A program made the position numbers and the translations under genes. DNA of 64,000 nucleotides, taken from the NCBI RefSeq assembly GCF_002929305.1, contig NZ_PJIO01000006.1, positions 1 through 64,000 on the forward strand, given 5' to 3'. Below are positions 25,587 through 34,696 of this stretch, in pieces. Positions within the stretch are counted from its first letter, which is position 1, and the number at the start of each line of letters is the position of its first letter. The notes beneath the pieces were generated by a model that was given only the letters and a program-made list of their open reading frames with translations, was not told the DNA's origin and ran no database searches. The DNA is from Arthrobacter sp. GMC3 (lineage in GTDB: Bacteria; Actinomycetota; Actinomycetes; Actinomycetales; Micrococcaceae).

Positions 25587-26449
25587 TAGTATTTCCTTAG
25601 GTTCAGGGGCCCCTGGCCAGCCCACCGCTCACGCAGCAGATCCACGGCGGTAGCCAGTATCTTATTCAGATGTTCGGTGGCGTGCGACAGCGCCCGCAGA
25701 GCCAGGCCGGGTCCCTCAAGTAATGTGATGCCCAACTGTCCTTGCGGGTCGATGGGAGCCAGTAGGCTGCGCAGTTCCTTGACAAGGGCCGCATCAACCC
25801 GGGCATCCACCACCAGCAGCGAGCCCAGGTGGGTATGCTCCCCCATAAAGCACATGCTGTCCACGGGCGACCCAACACCGGGCCTAATCAGCAGATTGTC
25901 AAGCACCCTCAGGTGCCCTCCAAGGAAGATTTCATTGCGCATGCGCACCTCGTCATAGCGAAATAGCCGCCCATCCGGTGACCATCCAGGGGTCACCACC
26001 TCGGCCATGACCAGCGACGCCGTCGGGTCCATCTCCACGGTTGTCACTTGCCCGTAACTAGCCTCGCGGTAGGCGATCAGCGGGTCCGGCAGCAGTTCCA
26101 GCCGTGCCCCGGCTCCCAAGCGGACATGCATGCTCTGCTCGGCCCTGTTGTTGGGTGTCCGGTAGATCTTCGTTGCCGACTGCGTGGTGAGCAGCAGATC
26201 CGCTCCCGGGGCGACGTCGACCTCGATCAGGTACTTGTCCCCGCCCAAGTACGCGCCACCAGGATTGATGATCACATAGCAAACCTGACCGGAGTCATCC
26301 AGGTAATGAGGGCGCAGGATGCGCAGTGCACCGTCGTGGAACTGCCGCACAGCAATCGAACGCCCCTCGCGCCGGTCAATGTCCAGGGACAACGTCCCGG
26401 CCCACCCACTGTGTGTACCGAGGCGTCCGATGGAGGCGGTTTGGGTCAC
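25586..26449 (-). CDS. ureD: Urease accessory protein UreD
   Basis: A 287-residue protein with family segments [35 protein letters not shown] and [18 protein letters not shown], and [15 protein letters not shown] near the end. UreD (UreH) binds apo-urease and, with UreF and UreG, guides nickel to the active site. Its ATG overlaps the ureG stop (ATGA). Confidence 0.94.
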   Translation of the reverse strand: MTQTASIGRLGTHSGWAGTLSLDIDRREGRSIAVRQFHDGALRILRPHYLDDSGQVCYVIINPGGAYLGGDKYLIEVDVAPGADLLLTTQSATKIYRTPNNRAEQSMHVRLGAGARLELLPDPLIAYREASYGQVTTVEMDPTASLVMAEVVTPGWSPDGRLFRYDEVRMRNEIFLGGHLRVLDNLLIRPGVGSPVDSMCFMGEHTHLGSLLVVDARVDAALVKELRSLLAPIDPQGQLGITLLEGPGLALRALSHATEHLNKILATAVDLLRERWAGQGPLNLRKY

Positions 26450-27063
26450 CGAGATTCCAGGTCAAGCATGAGCACGTCGCGCTTGAGCCAGTTGATGACA
26501 TAATCCAGGCCGTCGTCGGTCTTCAGATTAGTGAAGCAGTAGGGCTTGTGCCCACGGAATTCGAGGGTATCGGCCTCCATGACCGAGAGATCGGCGCCAA
26601 CGTAGGGGGCTAGATCGGTCTTGTTGATGATGAACAGATCCGCCTTGATCATCCCCTGGCCGGCCTTACGGGGTATCTTCTCACCCTGCGCCACATCAAT
26701 AATGTAGATGGAGAAATCCACCAGTTCCGGACTGAACGTGGCCGAGAGGTTGTCTCCCCCCGACTCAATGTAAATGACCTGCAGATCCGGGTGCAGCGCC
26801 TCCAATTCAGCAACGGCGGCCGAGTTCATGGACGTATCCTCGCGGATGGCCGTGTGGGGGCAGCCACCGGTTTCAATGCCGATAATCCTATCCAGCGGCA
26901 GCACACCATTGGCGGCAAGGATCTTGGCATCCTCGATGGTGTAGATGTCGTTGGTGATGGCGGCGCTGGACACTTCGCCATCCAGGGCGCGGGTGAGGCG
27001 TTCCACGAGCTGAGTTTTGCCGGCGCCTACCGGTCCGCCGATGCCAATCTTGATGGGTTTCAT
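26446..27063 (-). CDS. ureG: Urease accessory GTPase UreG
   Basis: A 205-residue SIMIBI GTPase: P-loop GPVGAGKT (10-17), the nickel-binding CPH motif (Cys68-Pro-His70) in [30 protein letters not shown], and the base-recognition [13 protein letters not shown] hydrolysis by the dimer delivers nickel to the UreD-UreF-urease complex. Confidence 0.96.
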   Translation of the reverse strand: MKPIKIGIGGPVGAGKTQLVERLTRALDGEVSSAAITNDIYTIEDAKILAANGVLPLDRIIGIETGGCPHTAIREDTSMNSAAVAELEALHPDLQVIYIESGGDNLSATFSPELVDFSIYIIDVAQGEKIPRKAGQGMIKADLFIINKTDLAPYVGADLSVMEADTLEFRGHKPYCFTNLKTDDGLDYVINWLKRDVLMLDLESR

Positions 27064-27096
27064 TATTGCTCCTTCTAAAGTTTGTGATCCTGATGA

Positions 27097-27783
27097 TCAG
27101 GACATGAACATGCGGGCCCGTTGGTGCTCGTGCTGCATCTGCGCAATTTCCAGACCCGGGGCCGTGACGCCAAAATCCTCACGCCCCAGCGTTTGTGCAA
27201 GTACGACGCCGTCACGCACTTCTTGGTGGGCAGCGCGCAGCACGCGCTGGCCGGCACTTTGGCCGATGGGGATGCCACGGATGGCGTTTTGCGTCAGCGA
27301 CGTCACGGCGGAGAACATGTACGTCCCTAGCAGTTCAGCCAGTGGCACACCCAGAGACTTGCCGGCGATAGCGAACGCCATGGCCGGGTGCCCGGCGCAG
27401 TCCCCGCGCGCCACGGCTGCGGCGTAGTCTTCCAGTTCTTGGCAAGGGAAAACCGAGCCAGCAATATTCAACATGCGGGCACCCATTTTTACCCCGGCCT
27501 CCCGAATTTCCCGCGGCAAGGCCGAGGCATGCAACTCCCGGTCTACCCGGTTGATTTCCGCCTCCGCTTCCGCCTCAAAAACAAAACGGATGGCAAGCCC
27601 GTCACTGTGGACCAGCTGAATGCGGATGAACTGCGTGAGCCAATCAGAAAACGTAGCCTCGTCGTAAACCAGCCCGCGGTCGAGGAAACTCTCCAAGCCC
27701 AGGGAATGGCTGAACGCGCCGGTGGGCAGCGCAGAATCGCTCAGCTGCAGCAGCGGCAGCAGGTAGCCGGGTGCGGCCTGCAT
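27097..27783 (-). CDS. ureF: Urease accessory protein UreF
   Basis: Taken from the ATG at 27783, one base after the ureE stop; an ATG at 27804 inside ureE would add seven residues. About 228 residues, all helical: LQLSDSALPTGAFSHSLGLESFLDRG is the diagnostic N-terminal segment, and NAIRGIPIGQSAGQRVL the conserved C-terminal one. UreF gates the UreG GTPase during nickel delivery. Confidence 0.93.
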   Translation of the reverse strand: MQAAPGYLLPLLQLSDSALPTGAFSHSLGLESFLDRGLVYDEATFSDWLTQFIRIQLVHSDGLAIRFVFEAEAEAEINRVDRELHASALPREIREAGVKMGARMLNIAGSVFPCQELEDYAAAVARGDCAGHPAMAFAIAGKSLGVPLAELLGTYMFSAVTSLTQNAIRGIPIGQSAGQRVLRAAHQEVRDGVVLAQTLGREDFGVTAPGLEIAQMQHEHQRARMFMS

Positions 27784-27784
27784 G

Positions 27785-28279
27785 TCAGTGGCTGTGTTCG
27801 GCATGGCGGAACGGCACCGGCATGACGCGTTCCTGCCGTGAGTAGGGAACGGCGACGTGTTTGAGGTAGTCCTCAACGGTATGGTCGTAGGCCAACACCA
27901 TGACCTGCGCCCCATACTCGCTGTCCACGTCAAAGAACTGCGCCTGCATGTGCCGGTTGCCCAGGTTGTGGGCTACGACGCCCATCTCTTTGATCGACTC
28001 CGGGGCGATCACCAGGACGTCGGTGTGCTCCACGGAGATCACGATGGCGTCCTTTTCGTCGATGTGCAGAACGTCGCCGTCGCGCAGGTCGGCCACCGTG
28101 TCCCCGGCCAGCCGGATACCCAGCTCCCGGCCGTGATCAGTGGTGACGCGTTGAATGCGTTTGACGAGCAGCGCCGAGGGCAGCACCACTCGTTCTTCAT
28201 GCAAGTTTTCCAAGGTTGCCGGGTCAAATGCGTCGGTGGCCGGGTCAAACTTATTGCCAAGAATGGCTTCGATAATCAA
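27785..28279 (-). CDS. ureE: Urease nickel metallochaperone UreE
   Basis: A 164-residue protein with the N-terminal peptide-binding domain (RVVLPSALLVKRIQRVTTDHGRELGIRL read across residues about 29-60) and the metal-binding core GNRHMQAQF (His in the dimer interface). The C terminus has a short His-containing tail (FRHAEHSH) rather than the long polyhistidine of Klebsiella. It stores nickel and hands it to UreG. Confidence 0.93.
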   Translation of the reverse strand: MIIEAILGNKFDPATDAFDPATLENLHEERVVLPSALLVKRIQRVTTDHGRELGIRLAGDTVADLRDGDVLHIDEKDAIVISVEHTDVLVIAPESIKEMGVVAHNLGNRHMQAQFFDVDSEYGAQVMVLAYDHTVEDYLKHVAVPYSRQERVMPVPFRHAEHSH

Positions 28280-28290
28280 GGGTTGTCCTT

Positions 28291-30003
28291 CTAGAAGAGG
28301 AAGTAGCGCTGGGCCATGGGCAGCACGCTGGAGGGTTCGGCCGTGACCACTTCCCCGTCAACGCGCACCTCGTACGTCTCGGGGTCCACCTGGATGTCGG
28401 GCGTTTCACCGTTGTGTTTCATGTCCGCCTTGGTCAGGTTGCGGATGCCGTGGCAGGCCCGCACCTCATGCTGCAGGCCCAATGCGGCAGGAACACCTGC
28501 GTCCACGGCGGCCTGAGAGATGAAGGTGATGGAGGAGGAGTGCACGGCGCGGCCCAGCGAGGCAAAATTGTGCCTAAAGGTGCGAGGTTGCGGCGTGGGG
28601 ATCGAGCCGTTGGGGTCGCCCATGATGGACATGACCATCTGCCCACCCTTGATCACCATCTCCGGCTTCACACCGAAGAACGCCGGCTCCCAGATCACCA
28701 GATCGGCAAACTTGCCCTCCTCAACACTTCCCACGTAGTCAGATATGCCGTGGGCGATAGCGGGGTTGATCGTGTATTTCGCAACAAAACGCTTGAGGCG
28801 GGCGTTGTCGCCAACCTCGGGATCGTCGTCGTACTTTCCGCGCTGGCGCTTCATGGCGTCGGCCACCTGCCAGGTTCGCAGCACCACCTCGCCCACCCGG
28901 CCCATGGCTTGGGAATCGGAGGAGGTGATGGAGAAGATGCCCATGTCATGCAGGACGTCCTCTGCGGCGATGGTTTCCTTGCGGATCCGGGAGTCAGCAA
29001 ACGCCACATCCTCCGGGATGTCCGGGCTGAGGTGGTGGCAGACCATGAGCATGTCCAGGTGCTCGTCGATCGTGTTGACCGTGTAGGGCAAGGTGGGGTT
29101 GGTCGAGGCGGGCAGCACGTTGGGCAGTGCGGCGATTTTGATGATGTCGGGGGCGTGCCCGCCGCCGGCGCCTTCGGTGTGAAAGGTATGGATGACGCGC
29201 CCGGCGATGGCCTTGATGGTGTCTTCAACGAAGCCAAACTCGTTGAGAGTGTCGGAGTGGATGGCAACTTGGACATCGAATTCGTCGGCGATTTTCAGCG
29301 ACATGTCAATCGAGGAATGGGTGGCACCCCAGTCCTCGTGGACCTTCAGGCCGATCGCTCCCGCCCGGATTTGCTCGGCCAGCGGCTCGCGGGCACTGGC
29401 GTGGCCCTTGCCGAGCAGGCCAATGTTGATGGGCAGGCTGTCCACCGCCTGCAACATCTTGGAAATGTGCCAGGCGCCGGGTGTGACGGTGGTGGCCTTG
29501 CTGGCCTCCGACGGGCCGGTGCCTCCACCGATGAGCGTGGTGACGCCGCTGGCGAGTGCTACCGGGATCTGGTCTGGGCTGACAAAGTGCACGTGCGTGT
29601 CAATACCGCCGGCGGTGATGATTTTGCCTTCGCCGGCGATGATGTCCGTGGCCACGCCGATGGTGATGTTTACGCCGTCGGAAATATCGGGGTTGCCAGC
29701 CTTGCCGATCTTGAAGATGTGGCCATCGCGTAGTGCGATGTCCGCCTTGTAGATGCCCGTGTAATCGAGCACGATCACGTTGGTGATGACGGTGTCGGGA
29801 ATGTCGTCATCGCGGGTGCGCTGGCCATTTTGGCCCATGCCGTCGCGGATGACCTTGCCGCCTCCGTAGACCACTTCCTCCCCGTACCGGGTGTGGTCAA
29901 CCTCGATTTCAGCAAACAGTTCCGTGTCGGCAAGCCGGACGGCGTCGCCAGTAGTGGGACCATACAGGTCTGAGTACTGCTTGCGGCTCAGCTCAAAACT
30001 CAT
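28291..30003 (-). CDS. ureC: Urease alpha (catalytic) subunit UreC
   Basis: A full-length 570-residue amidohydrolase. All nickel ligands and catalytic residues are in place: His137 and His139 (THVHF), the carbamylated Lys220 with His222 (GLKVHEDWG), His249, His275 ([10 protein letters not shown]), the flap Cys322-His323 (MVCHHLSPD) and Asp363. It hydrolyses urea to ammonia and carbamate. Overlaps ureB (ATGA). It has no sign of decay. Confidence 0.98.
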   Translation of the reverse strand: MSFELSRKQYSDLYGPTTGDAVRLADTELFAEIEVDHTRYGEEVVYGGGKVIRDGMGQNGQRTRDDDIPDTVITNVIVLDYTGIYKADIALRDGHIFKIGKAGNPDISDGVNITIGVATDIIAGEGKIITAGGIDTHVHFVSPDQIPVALASGVTTLIGGGTGPSEASKATTVTPGAWHISKMLQAVDSLPINIGLLGKGHASAREPLAEQIRAGAIGLKVHEDWGATHSSIDMSLKIADEFDVQVAIHSDTLNEFGFVEDTIKAIAGRVIHTFHTEGAGGGHAPDIIKIAALPNVLPASTNPTLPYTVNTIDEHLDMLMVCHHLSPDIPEDVAFADSRIRKETIAAEDVLHDMGIFSITSSDSQAMGRVGEVVLRTWQVADAMKRQRGKYDDDPEVGDNARLKRFVAKYTINPAIAHGISDYVGSVEEGKFADLVIWEPAFFGVKPEMVIKGGQMVMSIMGDPNGSIPTPQPRTFRHNFASLGRAVHSSSITFISQAAVDAGVPAALGLQHEVRACHGIRNLTKADMKHNGETPDIQVDPETYEVRVDGEVVTAEPSSVLPMAQRYFLF

Positions 30004-30356
30004 TTGGCGCCGTCCTTTGCTGCCTCGGCATTGCCGGATTCTTTCGGAGCGTCCAAGGGCCCGTTGACCCGATCCCGGAAACCGTACACCTTGCGGGTAC
30101 CGCCAAGCTCGATCAGCTGCACCGTCTTGGCGTCGCCCGGTTCAAAGCGGACGGCGGTACCAGCCGGTATGTCCAGACGGCGGCCATACGCTGCGTTGCG
30201 GTCAAATTCCATCGCATCGTTAACTTCGGCAAAGTGATAGTGCGAGCCGACCTGAATGGGCCGGTCTCCACGGTTGGTCACCTTCAGGGCCAGTGCTTCT
30301 TTGCCCTCATTGCAGGTCACCGCTTCGGACCGCAAAATGTATTCCCCTGGTTTCAT
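30000..30356 (-). CDS. ureB: Urease beta subunit UreB
   Basis: Start at ATG 30356, preceded by AAAGGAGC eight bases upstream; 118 residues. MKPGEYIL, the strand [22 protein letters not shown] and [16 protein letters not shown] are invariant in UreB. It is a structural subunit of the (UreABC)3 enzyme. Its C terminus has a charged extension beyond the core. Confidence 0.96.
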   Translation of the reverse strand: MKPGEYILRSEAVTCNEGKEALALKVTNRGDRPIQVGSHYHFAEVNDAMEFDRNAAYGRRLDIPAGTAVRFEPGDAKTVQLIELGGTRKVYGFRDRVNGPLDAPKESGNAEAAKDGAK

Positions 30357-30387
30357 GGGAGGTGCTCCTTTGGCGCGTAGGGCTGCT

Positions 30388-30690
30388 TCAGCGAATGGGA
30401 TTGTGCACGGTAACGAGCTTGGTGCCATCGGGGAATGTGGCCTCAACCTGGACATCTTTGATCATCTCCGCCACGCCTTCCATGACGTCGGAGCGTGAAA
30501 GGATGGTGCTCCCCCAACCCATGAGGTCAGCGACAGTACGGCCGTCGCGGGCCCCCTCAATCAGCTCGTAGGTAAGTATCGCGACAGCTTCGGGGTGGTT
30601 GAGTTTAAGGTTGCGGGACTGCCTGCGCCGGGCCAGGTCTGCGGCAACAACAATCATGAGTTTTTCTTGCTCACGGGGCGTCAAATGCAT
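30388..30690 (-). CDS. ureA: Urease gamma subunit UreA
   Basis: A 100-residue protein, the standard length, with [47 protein letters not shown] and [25 protein letters not shown] perfect ribosome site GAGGAGG precedes the ATG. It is the first gene of the operon ureA-B-C-E-F-G-D-nickel permease, so the promoter lies between 30691 and about 30830. Confidence 0.97.
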   Translation of the reverse strand: MHLTPREQEKLMIVVAADLARRRQSRNLKLNHPEAVAILTYELIEGARDGRTVADLMGWGSTILSRSDVMEGVAEMIKDVQVEATFPDGTKLVTVHNPIR

Positions 30691-30833
30691 CTATTCCTCC
30701 TCAAGGAACTAACGGATCTAAGTGTCCACCCGTTATCTGCGACCAGCAAGAGACTATGCCGGGAGGTCCGTGGAATAAGGCAACATTAGCAGAGGAAAAT
30801 TTGCTTCAGTGACGGTGCTGCCTAGCATGATGT

Positions 30834-31529
30834 ATGACAACTTTTCCGGAAAGCATCTGCCTGACAATTTGTCATGATGGCCGCGTGCTGATTGAGCTGC
30901 TGGCAAGCTACTACGAGAGTTATGCCGTAGCCTGAGTTCAGGTCGATGACCGTGAGGGCATATCCGCGCTGGTGCTGAAATGGGCGGCGCTAACACGCGA
31001 CCGGCAACTACCTGTGCCGCGTCGTCGATATGAGGCACGTGCAGATATTGCTGCCGAGTTCAGTGCGGGATACATGGTGTACGTTTCTGCGAGGGAAAAT
31101 TCAGGCACTAGCAGGTTCTGCGATGCGCCCGCGGCGTTGACCAGCCGGTTTGCGGAAACATTCCAAAACCGGGAAAACACTGAAGAGACCCGCACAGCCC
31201 AAGACTTTGCACGGCAACTTGCCAGCGACACCTTCGGGTTCTTCCATACCGCCCAACGCCGTTCTCAAGAGCGCCTGGCAGGAGGCGAATACCTTCGCAT
31301 CCTGGCGTTCTATCTGGCTCAAATGCGCACCAAGGTGAGCGCCGACGATCAAAACTACTACGACACGTGGCGGAGCAGCACCGGTAAGATCATGGCCGAT
31401 GAAAAGTATCTTCTCCTTGCCGAGAGCGAAGAAGCCCGCGGGCTGTATCTAGCTATCAGGGCCGAGGAAAGCAATCTGTACAACTGGTACATGAACCTTG
31501 CCAAGGGCGGCCATTCAGGTTCCCGCTGA
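30834..31529 (+). pseudogene. Unrecognised gene interrupted by an in-frame TGA at codon 34
   Basis: An ATG at 30834 opens a frame reading MTTFPESICLTICHDGRVL... that meets TGA at 30933-30935 and then continues in the same frame for 197 more codons to 31529. A TGG-to-TGA change (Ala-Val-Ala-Trp-Val-Gln) would restore a 231-residue protein. The part after the TGA can also be read alone from GTG 30972 (185 residues, about half of them charged or polar, helical, with FGFFHTAQRRSQERLAGG and SNLYNWYMNLAKGG). I recognise no domain. Divergent from urease. Stop-interrupted relic, sequencing error or a shorter intact gene are all possible. Confidence 0.45.
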
Positions 31530-31580
31530 GTTCTATGGCCGGGGGTGTCGGCGCCTGGCCGGGGCAGGTAGCCTGATGCC

Positions 31581-32207
31581 ATGACCACCACCGAAGCCCT
31601 CGCGGCCGCCGACGTCGCCGATTGGCGGCTGCAAACTTTCGAGCTGTATGCGCAGGTTCGCCGGACCGCCCGCGACGACAGTCCGGCCGCGGCCCACGTG
31701 TTGTGGGTTCAAGGACGCGACGAGTTGTTCGTCACCCACCCCGCCTCAGCACTTAGCGCGGCGGCAAAGGCCAACTTCACGGGCCTACCGGTGGCGGCCT
31801 ACAACCCCGACTTCCGCTTCGAATGTGTACCCTCCACCGAGGGCGCTGGCCAAGAAATGCTGGTGCAGACCGGAACCGACGGCACCGTCCCGTTCGAACA
31901 GCTGGGAACCCTTGACGTCCCCGGCATTGGCGCGCTCGCCCTGTGGCAACTGCGCAGTTATGGGGGCGGAATTTTTCTCCCCTTCAGGGACGCAAGTTCA
32001 GGCGCCGACGGCGGCAGCTACGGCGGCGGCCGCTACCTGTTGGACACCATCAAGGGCGCAAACCTGGGACGAAGCGGGGGCGCTTTCATCCTTGACTTCA
32101 ACTTCGCCTACAACCCATCGTGCGCCTACGACGAGGCATGGGCCTGCCCACTACCCGGGCCGAGCAACCGACTGGCCGCCCGAATCCCCGTGGGTGAAAT
32201 GTACTGA
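31581..32207 (+). CDS. DUF1684 protein
   Basis: A 208-residue protein. The C-terminal half carries the DUF1684 signature: LPFRDASSGADGGSYGGGRYL, then LDFNFAYNPSCAYDEAWACPLPGPSNRLAARIPVGE, which holds the conserved Asp-Phe-Asn and two Cys. The fold and function of this family are uncharacterised; it is widespread in Bacteroidetes and Actinobacteria. The 3' end overlaps the convergent MocR gene by 82 bases. Confidence 0.88.
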   Translation: MTTTEALAAADVADWRLQTFELYAQVRRTARDDSPAAAHVLWVQGRDELFVTHPASALSAAAKANFTGLPVAAYNPDFRFECVPSTEGAGQEMLVQTGTDGTVPFEQLGTLDVPGIGALALWQLRSYGGGIFLPFRDASSGADGGSYGGGRYLLDTIKGANLGRSGGAFILDFNFAYNPSCAYDEAWACPLPGPSNRLAARIPVGEMY

Positions 32208-33580
32208 CCCGCGCTGCCAACCCGCCGGACACCCTCTTCAATATCCGGGATGGAAGCGGCCCCGAAGGAGAGCCGAATATGCGGGGCGGGTGGCTCATCG
32301 AGGTAGTAGCCCTTCCCGTCGCCAATTAACACACCCGCATCCTGGGCCGCCGCGGTCAGGGCCGTGGAGTCGGTTCCCTCGGCCAGCTTGACCCAGAGGT
32401 GGATGCCTCCGGTGGGAACATTAGCGACGCGTGCGCCTGGCAGTGAAGCATGGATCTGGTGAACCATGGCATCCCGCCGATCGCGGAGACCTGTACGCAA
32501 ACGTTTGATATGCCGCGGCCAGGCACTGGAGGTCAGTAGTCCCAGCGCAATTTCCTGGGCAAGCGCCGGCACACACATGTCTTCGGCAATGCGGGCCCTG
32601 CGCAGCCGCTCACCCGCCGGTCCCCTCGCGGCCAAGGCTCCGACCCGCAGCCCGGGGGCAGCAGGTTTGCTGAGCGTTGCAATGGAGACGACGTGCCCAT
32701 CCGGATCCTGTGTGAACAAAGGTGCTGGCGCCGCACCCTCCAGGGCAAGGTGCCTGGCCCAGTCGTCCTCGATGATGAACGCGCCAAAGCGCTTGGCTAA
32801 GGCAAGGACTTCCACGCGCCGTTCCGGGCTCAGGACCGCACCGGTGGGGTTGGCGTAGCACGGCTGCAGGTAGATGAGCTTGGCATGGGTCCGTTCCAGC
32901 GCCTCGGCGAGTTTGTCTGGACGGATGCCGTCGCCGTCAGCGGGGACGGCGGCAAGATTGAGCCCAGCGGCCTGGGCGGCCAGAATGGCGCCGGGGTAGC
33001 TGGGACTTTCGGTGATGAGCGTGGTGCCGGGATCGGCAAGTGTGCGCATGGCAAACACCAGCGATTGCTGCCCCCCGGGCATGATCAGCATGTCCTCGGG
33101 CTCGGCACCAAGGTCTGCGGCGAAAACGCGGCGAAGTTCGGGGAGACCGCTGGGCGGTGCCATGGTCCAGGCCCGGTGGCTTTTCGCGCAGCGGACTCCG
33201 AGGGTGCGAAGTTCGTCGAAAGGTTGCAGTTCAGGAGCGAGGTAGCCCCACGACAGCTGCACGTGGTCGCCCGTCCCATGGGAGCCGATCCGGCCAGCGC
33301 GGGAGGGGTCAACCCGGGACCGTCCCAGCGCGGAGGACTGCCACGCGTAGTCCGGTTCCTGTGCCAGGTCGCGGCCAGCAACAAACGTGCCGCGTCCCGG
33401 TTCGGCACGGACCACGCCGAGCGCTGTCAGGGAGGTGATTGCCGCGGTGATGGTGACCGGGCTCGCCTTATAGACCCTGGACAGCTCCCGGACCGAGGGG
33501 AGCTTCTCCCCCACATCCATCGCGTCCGCCTGCTGGTGCAGAGCGTTTGCAATCTCGGCCGCCCTGTTATCGATAAACAT
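32126..33580 (-). CDS. MocR-type regulator (GntR helix-turn-helix fused to aminotransferase)
   Basis: Start at ATG 33580; 484 residues. Residues about 10-70 are a GntR winged helix (KLPSVRELSRVYKASPVTITAAITSLTALGVV) and the rest is a fold-type I aminotransferase with GGQQSLVFAMRTL, QPCYANPTGAVLS, EDDWARHLAL and the PLP lysine in LSKPAAPGLRVG. MocR proteins use PLP or a PLP adduct to switch transcription, often of the divergent gene, here a VIT-family transporter. The last 27 residues run into the convergent DUF1684 gene and are not typical for the family. Confidence 0.88.
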   Translation of the reverse strand: MFIDNRAAEIANALHQQADAMDVGEKLPSVRELSRVYKASPVTITAAITSLTALGVVRAEPGRGTFVAGRDLAQEPDYAWQSSALGRSRVDPSRAGRIGSHGTGDHVQLSWGYLAPELQPFDELRTLGVRCAKSHRAWTMAPPSGLPELRRVFAADLGAEPEDMLIMPGGQQSLVFAMRTLADPGTTLITESPSYPGAILAAQAAGLNLAAVPADGDGIRPDKLAEALERTHAKLIYLQPCYANPTGAVLSPERRVEVLALAKRFGAFIIEDDWARHLALEGAAPAPLFTQDPDGHVVSIATLSKPAAPGLRVGALAARGPAGERLRRARIAEDMCVPALAQEIALGLLTSSAWPRHIKRLRTGLRDRRDAMVHQIHASLPGARVANVPTGGIHLWVKLAEGTDSTALTAAAQDAGVLIGDGKGYYLDEPPAPHIRLSFGAASIPDIEEGVRRVGSAGQYISPTGIRAASRLLGPGSGQAHASS

Positions 33581-33683
33581 GCCGTAAGTAGATAACGTTC
33601 CCCACGGATTGTCAATCGCGTTACCCCCAGTGAAGTTACGCTCCCGAAGCAAGCCCGCGGGACACTCCTGTTAGATTTGGCCC

Positions 33684-34406
33684 ATGAGCAGCACATCCGG
33701 ATCCCACAGCAACGAACCGCACACCGCGAACATCGCTGGGCGCCTGAACTGGCTCCGGGCCGGGGTACTCGGCGCGAACGACGGCATCGTCTCCGTAGCC
33801 GCAACCGTCGTCGGCGTTGCTGGGGTGACCAACCAAGCTACGCCTATTGTTGTTGCCGGCATCGCCGCCCTGGTGGGCGGTGCCGTCTCCATGGCTTTGG
33901 GCGAGTATGTTTCCGTCAGCAGCCAACGTGACAGCCAAAGGGCGCTCATTGAAAAGGAACGCCAAGAACTGGCGGAGGATCCCGACGCGGAATTGGCCGA
34001 ACTCACCGGCCTGTACCGGGCCAAGGGTCTCAGCGATGCGACGGCCGAGCAAGTAGCTCGCGAACTAACCGCTCACGACGCCCTGGCAGCCCATCTATCC
34101 GCCGAACTGAACATCAACGAGGACGACGAGGCCAGCCCCTGGCAAGCAGCGTTTGCGTCGGCGGCCGCATTCACCATCGGTGCCATCTTGCCTTTGGTCG
34201 CCATCCTGCTGCCGCCGGCACAGTGGCGGATCCCGGTGACGTTTGCCGCCGTCCTGCTGGCCCTTGCCATCACCGGAACCGTGAGCGCCACGATCGGGGG
34301 AAGTTCGAAGACTACCTCGGCAGTACGCCTTGTTCTTGGTGGCGCGCTTGCTCTCGCGGCAACCTTTGGTATTGGCAGCATGCTCGGCGCGGCCGGGGTC
34401 ATCTAG
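33684..34406 (+). CDS. VIT/CCC1-family iron or manganese transporter
   Basis: A 240-residue membrane protein. VIT1 motifs: LNWLRAGVLGANDGIVSVAATVVGVAG in the first helix, GALVGGAVSMALGEYVSVSSQRDS-like second segment, a cytoplasmic charged region rich in Glu (about residues 88-150), then three helices ending in FGIGSMLGAAGVI. Homologues move Fe(II) or Mn(II) out of the cytoplasm by proton antiport. Divergent from a MocR regulator that may control it. Confidence 0.9.
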   Translation: MSSTSGSHSNEPHTANIAGRLNWLRAGVLGANDGIVSVAATVVGVAGVTNQATPIVVAGIAALVGGAVSMALGEYVSVSSQRDSQRALIEKERQELAEDPDAELAELTGLYRAKGLSDATAEQVARELTAHDALAAHLSAELNINEDDEASPWQAAFASAAAFTIGAILPLVAILLPPAQWRIPVTFAAVLLALAITGTVSATIGGSSKTTSAVRLVLGGALALAATFGIGSMLGAAGVI

Positions 34407-34444
34407 CCGCGCAACGGATGAGCCGGGCACATCTGGGCTGCCCA

Positions 34445-34687
34445 CTAGCGCCGTTTAAGGGCCCCTTGCGGTGACAGGCTCAACGCCAGTTTCGGGCACA
34501 ACTGGACGGCGTCACGTGCAGCTGCGACGTCCCTCGGGACAATGGCCACGTTGGTGCGGTCACCGCCTCGGGCCTGCCTCGCCAGCGGATAGCCCCAGTC
34601 GTCACGACCCAACACATCCGGTATGAGCTCGGTGCACAGACCGCGTCCGTCGCACTTGGTCCAGTCGATATGAAGTACTTCGCTCAC
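34445..34687 (-). CDS. Small ferredoxin
   Basis: An 80-residue protein with one Fe-S site: DWTKCDGRGLC near the N terminus and AVQLCPKLAL near the C terminus. Three Cys (CX5C...CP) plus an Asp/Gly at the usual fourth position suggest a [3Fe-4S] or [4Fe-4S] single-cluster ferredoxin like those feeding P450s. It lies 9 bases after the NuoF-like gene and ends the electron-transfer operon, so it probably accepts electrons from it. Confidence 0.85.
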   Translation of the reverse strand: MSEVLHIDWTKCDGRGLCTELIPDVLGRDDWGYPLARQARGGDRTNVAIVPRDVAAARDAVQLCPKLALSLSPQGALKRR

Positions 34688-34696
34688 GCTCTTCTC

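Noticed and set aside
28414..29733. 439-codon open frame on the plus strand
   Set aside because: Antisense to ureC, which has every catalytic residue; the opposite frame has biased composition and no domain.
30933..30935. TGA as a selenocysteine codon
   Set aside because: No convincing SECIS-like hairpin was recognised after it, and the context (Ala-Val-Ala-stop-Val-Gln) has no redox motif; a Trp-to-stop change is simpler.
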